A stretch of DNA of 9,447 nucleotides from an uncultured Collinsella sp. (GTDB lineage Bacteria; Actinomycetota; Coriobacteriia; Coriobacteriales; Coriobacteriaceae). The notes under the pieces were generated by a model. It was not told the DNA's origin and did no database searches. It saw nothing but the letters and a program-made list of their open reading frames with translations. This document shows positions 5,913 through 9,447 of this stretch, piece after piece. How positions within the stretch are numbered: the stretch's first letter is position 1; every line of letters begins with the position of its first letter. Both the position numbers and the translations under genes were made by a program. The DNA lies in NCBI GenBank assembly GCA_900550595.1, contig URTB01000037.1:1-9447 (forward strand). The letters are read 5' to 3'.

Positions 5913-6073
5913 GACGGCTCCTCTCGTCCTGTTAGCGCAATTGTCGCAAAAGGAGCGCGGGCATGATGGCTCAACTTGGTGAGTGGCGCGGAATTAAGCA
6001 CGGAATGAAGAGTGCGGCGCTGGCGTGGCGGGGTATGCTGGAGGGGACCATCAACCCAGCGAAAGGGGAGAGC

Positions 6074-7459
6074 ATGACGGATCAGGAAACGCCCGAGCGC
6101 GCGCATGTGACGGCCGATGATATCGAGGCCGCCAACGACCTTATCGACTTTATCGAGGCATGCCCCAGTATGTTCCATACGGCGGCGACCATTATGGCCG
6201 AGCTCGACGAGGCGGGCTTTACCTACCTGCCAGAGAATGCGGCGTGGGACATCGAACCGGGCGGGCGTTATTACACGCAGCGCAACACCTCGAGCGTTGT
6301 TGCCTTTAAGGTGGGCGAGGACCTGGCCGCGACGTGGGGCGAGGACGGCGTCGCCGGTGACTATCATTTTCAGCTCACGGCGTCGCACAGCGATTCGCCG
6401 ACGTTTAAGGTCAAGGCCGTGCCCGAGCTCGATGGCGCAGGCGAGACGCTGCGCCTGAACACCGAGGCCTACGGCGGCATGATCGACTACACCTGGTTCG
6501 ACCGCCCGCTGGCGCTGGCCGGACGTGTGCTGGTGCGCGAGGGCGACCGTATCGAGAGCCGCCTGCTTGCCACCGAGCGCGAGGTCGCTATTATCCCGAG
6601 CCTTGCCATCCACATGAACCGCGGCGTTAACGAGGGCTTTGCTCCCAACCGAGCCGTCGACCTGTGCCCGCTCATCAGCGCCGGCGAGCTTAAACAGGGA
6701 GATTTTGACGTACTGATCGCTGACGAACTGGACGTTGAACCCGAGCAGATCCTAGGTCGCGATCTGTTCCTGGTCAATCGTCAGGATGCGCGCATTTGGG
6801 GCTGGGCCGACGAGTTTATCTCGACGCCCAAGCTCGACGACCTGGCCTGCGCTTACACCTCGCTGCAGGCATTTTTGGGTGCCGAGAATGCGCATGACAT
6901 CTCGGTCTTTTGCTGCTTTGATAACGAGGAGGTTGGCTCCGAGACCAAGCAGGGCGCCATGTCGACGTTCTTGGCCGACGCGCTGCGCCGCATCAACGGA
7001 TCGCTGGGCTTTGACGACGAGTCGTACCATCGCGCACTTGCCGCCTCGATGCTTGTGAGCTGCGACAATGCGCATGCCGTGCACCCCAACCACGCCGAGA
7101 AGTGCGATGCTCGCAATCAGGTTGTGCTCAACGGCGGCATTGTCATTAAGGAGGCCGCCAACCAGCACTACTGCACCGATGCCTTTAGCCGCGCGGTGTT
7201 CCAGGCCATCTGTGATGACGCCGACGTACCCACACAGGCCTTCGCCAACAAGAGCGATATGGCCGGAGGCTCCACACTCGGCAACCTGTCCAATATGCAG
7301 GCGAGCATGCATGCCGTGGACGTGGGCCTGCCGCAGCTGGCCATGCACTCGAGCTACGAGACCGGCGGCGTGCGCGACGTGATGTACGCCATCCGCGCCC
7401 TCACGGCCTTCTACGAGCGCAACCTAACCATCAACGGCGCCGAAAGCGTGGAGCTCTAA
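6074..7459 (+). CDS. M18 family zinc aminopeptidase (aspartyl aminopeptidase-like)
   Basis: The product of 461 residues is a cytoplasmic metallo-aminopeptidase that removes N-terminal residues (often acidic ones) from peptides and works as a large oligomer in this family. Motifs in order: SHSDSPTFKVK (104-114, with metal ligand His105), TEAYGGMIDYTWFDRPLALAGR, KLDDLACAY (metal-bridging Asp at 255 or 256), CFDNEEVGS (281-289, catalytic/metal Glu285-Glu286), SCDNAHAVHPNH, NKSDMAGGSTLGNL and QLAMHSSYE (metal ligand His425). The common FDHEEVGS motif has Asn for His here. I prefer the ATG at 6074 because AGGGGAG precedes it and the family-like sequence begins shortly after. An in-frame ATG at 5963 also has AGGAG seven bases upstream and would add 37 residues without family character. 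It is divergent from the amide hydrolase and followed by the 50-bp repeat and a strong terminator. Confidence 0.94.
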   Translation: MTDQETPERAHVTADDIEAANDLIDFIEACPSMFHTAATIMAELDEAGFTYLPENAAWDIEPGGRYYTQRNTSSVVAFKVGEDLAATWGEDGVAGDYHFQLTASHSDSPTFKVKAVPELDGAGETLRLNTEAYGGMIDYTWFDRPLALAGRVLVREGDRIESRLLATEREVAIIPSLAIHMNRGVNEGFAPNRAVDLCPLISAGELKQGDFDVLIADELDVEPEQILGRDLFLVNRQDARIWGWADEFISTPKLDDLACAYTSLQAFLGAENAHDISVFCCFDNEEVGSETKQGAMSTFLADALRRINGSLGFDDESYHRALAASMLVSCDNAHAVHPNHAEKCDARNQVVLNGGIVIKEAANQHYCTDAFSRAVFQAICDDADVPTQAFANKSDMAGGSTLGNLSNMQASMHAVDVGLPQLAMHSSYETGGVRDVMYAIRALTAFYERNLTINGAESVEL

Positions 7460-7460
7460 A

Positions 7461-7510
7461 AACCTGCCAAAAAGGGACAGGTTTATTTTGCCAGGTTTTA
7501 TCTGGGCAAA
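7461..7510 (+). repeat. 50-bp intergenic repeat, copy 2
   Basis: It differs from the copy at 1723-1772 only at 7491 (C where copy 1 has G at 1753). That change puts one C-C mismatch into the stem, now AAAACCTGCCAAAA (7459-7472) against TTTTGCCAGGTTTT (7486-7499). It starts one base after the TAA of the aminopeptidase gene, in the same orientation relative to the upstream gene as copy 1. Here a separate strong terminator follows, so the repeat is not needed for termination. Confidence 0.85.
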
Positions 7511-7546
7511 TGCAAAGGATGAAACCGAACTAGATTGGTGATGCGT

Positions 7547-7583
7547 AGCCGCCGAGGTGCAATGTGCCTCGGCGGCTTTTTGT
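7547..7583 (+). terminator. Intrinsic terminator of the M18 aminopeptidase gene
   Basis: A perfect 11-bp stem, AGCCGCCGAGG (7547-7557) with CCTCGGCGGCT (7567-7577), encloses a 9-base loop and runs into TTTTTGT. This is a textbook rho-independent terminator for plus-strand transcription, separating the aminopeptidase gene from the toxin-antitoxin operon. Confidence 0.9.
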
Positions 7584-7623
7584 GCACGGAGCACGGCTAA
7601 TACTAATTTATTGCTATACATGC

Positions 7624-7652
7624 TTTACGTATCTACCATAGTGTTTTATGAT
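7624..7652 (+). promoter_or_regulatory. Candidate promoter of the toxin-antitoxin operon
   Basis: TTTACG (7624-7629) and TATGAT (7647-7652) are separated by exactly 17 bp, a good sigma-70-type match in a locally AT-rich stretch. Transcription would begin near 7659, just before the ribosome binding site AAGGAGG. Such modules are usually repressed by their own antitoxin at this site. A pair of TAATACT (7598-7604) / AGTATTA (7661-7667) inverted half-sites flanks it, but they are far apart and may be chance. Confidence 0.55.
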
Positions 7653-7677
7653 AATTCTGAAGTATTAAGGAGGGGCC

Positions 7678-8058
7678 ATGACCACAACAGCCGCTCAGAT
7701 CAACGTACGTCTTGATGCCGATCTTAAAAGGAGCGGCGACGCTGCTCTCTCCAGGGCCGGTATGACGCCGAGCCAAGCGGTGCGAGCGCTCTGGCAGCTT
7801 GCAGCGTCGCTGGCCGATCGCCCCGGTGCGCTCGAGGATATCCTGCTGCCCAGTCGTGCCCGGGCGGAACAGCGCGAGCGCGAAAAGGCCGCCAAACGTA
7901 AACTCGAGCTCATGGATCAGGGATCGAAGCTGTTCGCTGCCGCTTGCCGTGAGTCGGGAATCGATATGGTCAGGGCTCAGCCATCGGACGACGAAGAGCT
8001 CAAACGGAATGCATATGCGGATCGCTATGGCGAGGAGATGAGCTGGCTCTATGAGTGA
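7678..8058 (+). CDS. RelB/DinJ-family antitoxin of a type II toxin-antitoxin module
   Basis: The 126-residue protein starts with a ribbon-helix-helix fold: strand QINVRLDADLK (7-17), helix to about 27, the turn AGMTPSQAVRALW (27-39) and a second helix to about 44. This matches the RelB/DinJ group of DNA-binding antitoxins, which dimerise on the operon's operator. The C-terminal part (about 57-126) is charged and helical, rich in Arg, Lys and Glu at about 60-80, and should be the toxin-binding portion; it is longer than in typical DinJ proteins of about 85-90 residues. AAGGAGG four bases before the ATG fixes the start. Its end overlaps the start of the PIN gene by 8 bases (8051-8058), indicating translational coupling. 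Pairing of a RelB-type antitoxin with a PIN toxin rather than a RelE/YafQ toxin is notable. Confidence 0.85.
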   Translation: MTTTAAQINVRLDADLKRSGDAALSRAGMTPSQAVRALWQLAASLADRPGALEDILLPSRARAEQREREKAAKRKLELMDQGSKLFAAACRESGIDMVRAQPSDDEELKRNAYADRYGEEMSWLYE

Positions 8059-8542
8059 GGCTCTAAAGCGCATCTTGGTTGACACCAACGTGTGGCTCGA
8101 TTACTTCATTCCCTCACGACGTGGTCGTTCGGCGGCGATTGAGTTTTTACGCGATGCATGCACGGCGCAGGTGGATTTGCTGTATGCGGCGACATCGTCC
8201 AAAGACCTGTTCTATTTGATTTCAAGCGAACATAAGGCATGGTATCGGCGAGAGCATGGCTCACTATCCCAAGATGCCGCCGTGGCGGCGACATCACTTG
8301 CATGGGATTGCCTCGACGTGTTGTCGCAACTTGCCACGCCGGTACCCTGCGACCTGAGTGACATATGGATGGCGAGCAAGCAGCGTAATCTCCATAGCGA
8401 TTACGAAGACGATTTAATCATTGCGGCAGCGATACGCTCCCAAGCAGATTTACTGGTCACCAACGATGTCAAACTCTGTTCACACGCGCCTGTCGCAGCA
8501 ATGAGCGTAGAAGACGCAAAGAATTACTTAGCAACGCTCTAA
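8051..8542 (+). CDS. PIN-domain ribonuclease toxin (VapC-like)
   Basis: The 163-residue protein fits a single PIN domain, a metal-dependent RNase fold used by VapC-type toxins that cleave tRNA or other RNA. The acidic active-site pattern is visible: LVDTNVWLDYF near the N-terminus (Asp11), SSKDLFYLIS in the middle (Asp52), SDYEDDLIIAAA (Asp117, Asp120 or Asp121) and LLVTNDVKL (Asp139). The ATSSKDLFYLI segment suggests the PIN_3-like branch. The ATG at 8051 lies inside the antitoxin's last codons, so no separate start signal is needed. The gene looks less G+C-rich than the surrounding metabolic genes, which suits horizontal transfer, though I judged this by eye. RNA target is unknown. A structured convergent intergenic region follows. 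Confidence 0.87.
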   Translation: MSEALKRILVDTNVWLDYFIPSRRGRSAAIEFLRDACTAQVDLLYAATSSKDLFYLISSEHKAWYRREHGSLSQDAAVAATSLAWDCLDVLSQLATPVPCDLSDIWMASKQRNLHSDYEDDLIIAAAIRSQADLLVTNDVKLCSHAPVAAMSVEDAKNYLATL

Positions 8543-8584
8543 CAATTTGAAGACCCCACAGGTTGAGCAAAAGTCAGCAAGAGC

Positions 8585-8659
8585 CTGCCGTTTGAGCCAA
8601 GGTGCCGTGAAATGAAAAGGCGCTGACCTTCTGGTCGCGCCTTTGAAATTGAACGGCAG
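8585..8659. terminator. Nested hairpin, possible two-way terminator between converging genes
   Basis: An inner hairpin has the stem AAAGGCGC (8616-8623) with GCGCCTTT (8637-8644), then a bulged T and GACC-TTCT-GGTC at the tip. Its A-rich left and T-rich right ends make it usable in both directions, though the T-run is only three bases. An outer pair, CTGCCGTTT (8585-8593) with GAACGGCAG (8651-8659), encloses it. The location between the convergent PIN and SIS genes supports a terminator role. Confidence 0.5.
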
Positions 8660-8691
8660 ATTGGCCAAATGCCGGGTGCGCAGCGTCGGCT

Positions 8692-8720
8692 GGTCCGCCG
8701 TTCGGTAGAACGGCGGAACC
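8692..8720 (-). terminator. Hairpin just downstream of the SIS gene
   Basis: CCGCCGTTC (8695-8703) and GAACGGCGG (8708-8716) form a perfect 9-bp stem with a GGTA/TACC loop, extended by GGT/ACC across a bulged base. It starts 9 bases after the minus-strand stop codon of the SIS gene. There is no U-tract, so it may be a weak or factor-assisted terminator, or an mRNA 3'-end stabiliser. Confidence 0.5.
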
Positions 8721-8728
8721 AATATCCC

Positions 8729-9447
8729 CTAGTAATCCAGCTTCCACATGTAGCGGCGCGTCATGTAGTCCTTGTGGGTGACGGCAGAGAGCGCGCGCAT
8801 GTACACGTTGTTGAGGATCGGGGCAAAGATCAGGTGGTTGAAGTACTCGCTCACGCTGTCCTTGATGTCGTTGAGGCCGAGCTCCTTGGCGTCGAGCTGA
8901 TAGACGCGCTCGCCACCGTACTGGTTGACGAAGCGGATGCCGCGCTCGTCGTTGCAGCGGCTGCGGCCGACGCTGATGAGCTGGAACAGCGAGGTGCGCT
9001 TGTCCAGGATCTCGAAGGGGCCGTGGAAGAAGTCGCAGGTGTTGATGGTGCAGGAGTCGATCTGCAGCATCTCCTGCACGTTGCAGATGCTAAAGACGTA
9101 GGCGGCACCAAAGAGCGGACCCTGAGCCATGACGTTGATGCAGGGCTTGTCGGCGTTCTGCTCGGCCCACTTGGCAGCGAGCGGACGGGTGTACTCGACG
9201 GCCTTGCGATAGATGGGGTCAACCAAGTCGAAGGCGGCCATAGCGGTCTCGTACTCGGCATAGCCCTCGGTCTGCTGCGTAAGCTCCATGGCGATCATGG
9301 TCACGACGGCGGAGTTGGTGCGGCCCATGCAGGACTCGTCGACGGCCAGGCTGTCGTACTGGATCTTGTAGTCGCAGACCTCGGTGAGGCCGGACTCGTC
9401 AACATAGATGGCGATGGTGCTGGCGCCGTGGTCCTTGGCGACCTGGG
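8729..9447 (-). CDS. SIS-domain sugar-phosphate isomerase/deglycase, FrlB-like (5' truncated by window)
   Basis: The minus-strand frame is open from the right window edge to the stop at 8729-8731, giving 238 residues; the real start is beyond 9447, so the in-frame ATG at 9328 is internal. Residues 1-31 look like the end of a first SIS (sugar isomerase) domain (QVAKDHGASTIAIYV onward). The second SIS domain is at about 100-165, with MAQGPLFGAAYVFSICNVQE (106-125) and the hallmark DFFHGPFEIL (138-147). The protein ends RRYMWKLDY, a tail I associate with FrlB-type proteins. FrlB and relatives remove the amino acid from fructosamine 6-phosphates, feeding glucose 6-phosphate to glycolysis; others in the fold are AgaS-type isomerases. 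At roughly 340 residues for the family, about 70% is visible. Without upstream genes (PTS or kinase) the exact substrate is open. Confidence 0.9.
   Translation of the reverse strand, partial: QVAKDHGASTIAIYVDESGLTEVCDYKIQYDSLAVDESCMGRTNSAVVTMIAMELTQQTEGYAEYETAMAAFDLVDPIYRKAVEYTRPLAAKWAEQNADKPCINVMAQGPLFGAAYVFSICNVQEMLQIDSCTINTCDFFHGPFEILDKRTSLFQLISVGRSRCNDERGIRFVNQYGGERVYQLDAKELGLNDIKDSVSEYFNHLIFAPILNNVYMRALSAVTHKDYMTRRYMWKLDY

Noticed and set aside
4857..5966. A 369-codon open frame on the plus strand, antisense to nearly the whole amide hydrolase gene
   Set aside because: Its translation has no recognisable domain and mirrors the codon structure of the hydrolase, whose catalytic motifs are clear. 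Long antisense frames are common in G+C-rich genes.
5909..6613. A 234-codon minus-strand frame opposite the start of the aminopeptidase gene
   Set aside because: Composition and low-complexity His/Arg-rich translation mark it as a shadow of the M18 gene on the plus strand.

Overview
The window looks like chromosomal DNA from a high-GC gut actinobacterium of the Coriobacteriia, most likely Collinsella or a close relative. This is inferred from the G+C-rich coding style, strong AGGAG-type ribosome binding sites, and the mix of gene families (clostridial-like PFK, linear amide C-N hydrolase, M18 aminopeptidase, FrlB-like SIS protein). No rRNA, tRNA or phylogenetic marker is present to prove it.

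Layout from left to right. (1) 1-1724, plus strand: the 3' part of a large FtsX-type ABC transporter permease, cut by the window edge. (2) 1725-2222: a gene-free stretch holding three palindromic elements. (3) 2223-3143, minus strand: an XRE-type DNA-binding protein with a C-terminal membrane domain and short internal repeats. (4) 3144-3607: a second gene-free stretch, with possible operators for the XRE gene and two more palindromes, the last running into the end of pfkA. (5) 3608-4687, minus: 6-phosphofructokinase. (6) 4827-5912, minus: a membrane-anchored linear amide C-N hydrolase (choloylglycine hydrolase/NAAA superfamily), upstream of pfkA on the same strand. (7) 6074-7459, plus: an M18 aminopeptidase, divergent from the hydrolase and closed by a repeat hairpin and a clear intrinsic terminator. 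(8) 7678-8542, plus: a two-gene toxin-antitoxin module, a RelB/DinJ-like antitoxin overlapping a PIN-domain toxin. (9) 8729-9447, minus: the 3' part of a SIS-domain sugar-phosphate isomerase/deglycase, convergent with the toxin and cut by the right edge.

The genes do not form one pathway. They are ordinary metabolic and accessory genes (glycolysis, peptide and amide hydrolysis, possibly Amadori-sugar use) separated by intergenic DNA. The most unusual content is that intergenic DNA: at least five distinct palindromic or repeated elements. They include a 50-bp repeat found at 49/50 identity directly after the stop codons of two unrelated genes, a pair of hairpins with shared TTGCGGTG termini on either side of the XRE gene, a 140-bp MITE-like element, and a 181-bp interrupted palindrome whose right arm overlaps the stop codon of pfkA. 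These look like small non-autonomous or REP-like repeats. No transposase is present in the window.
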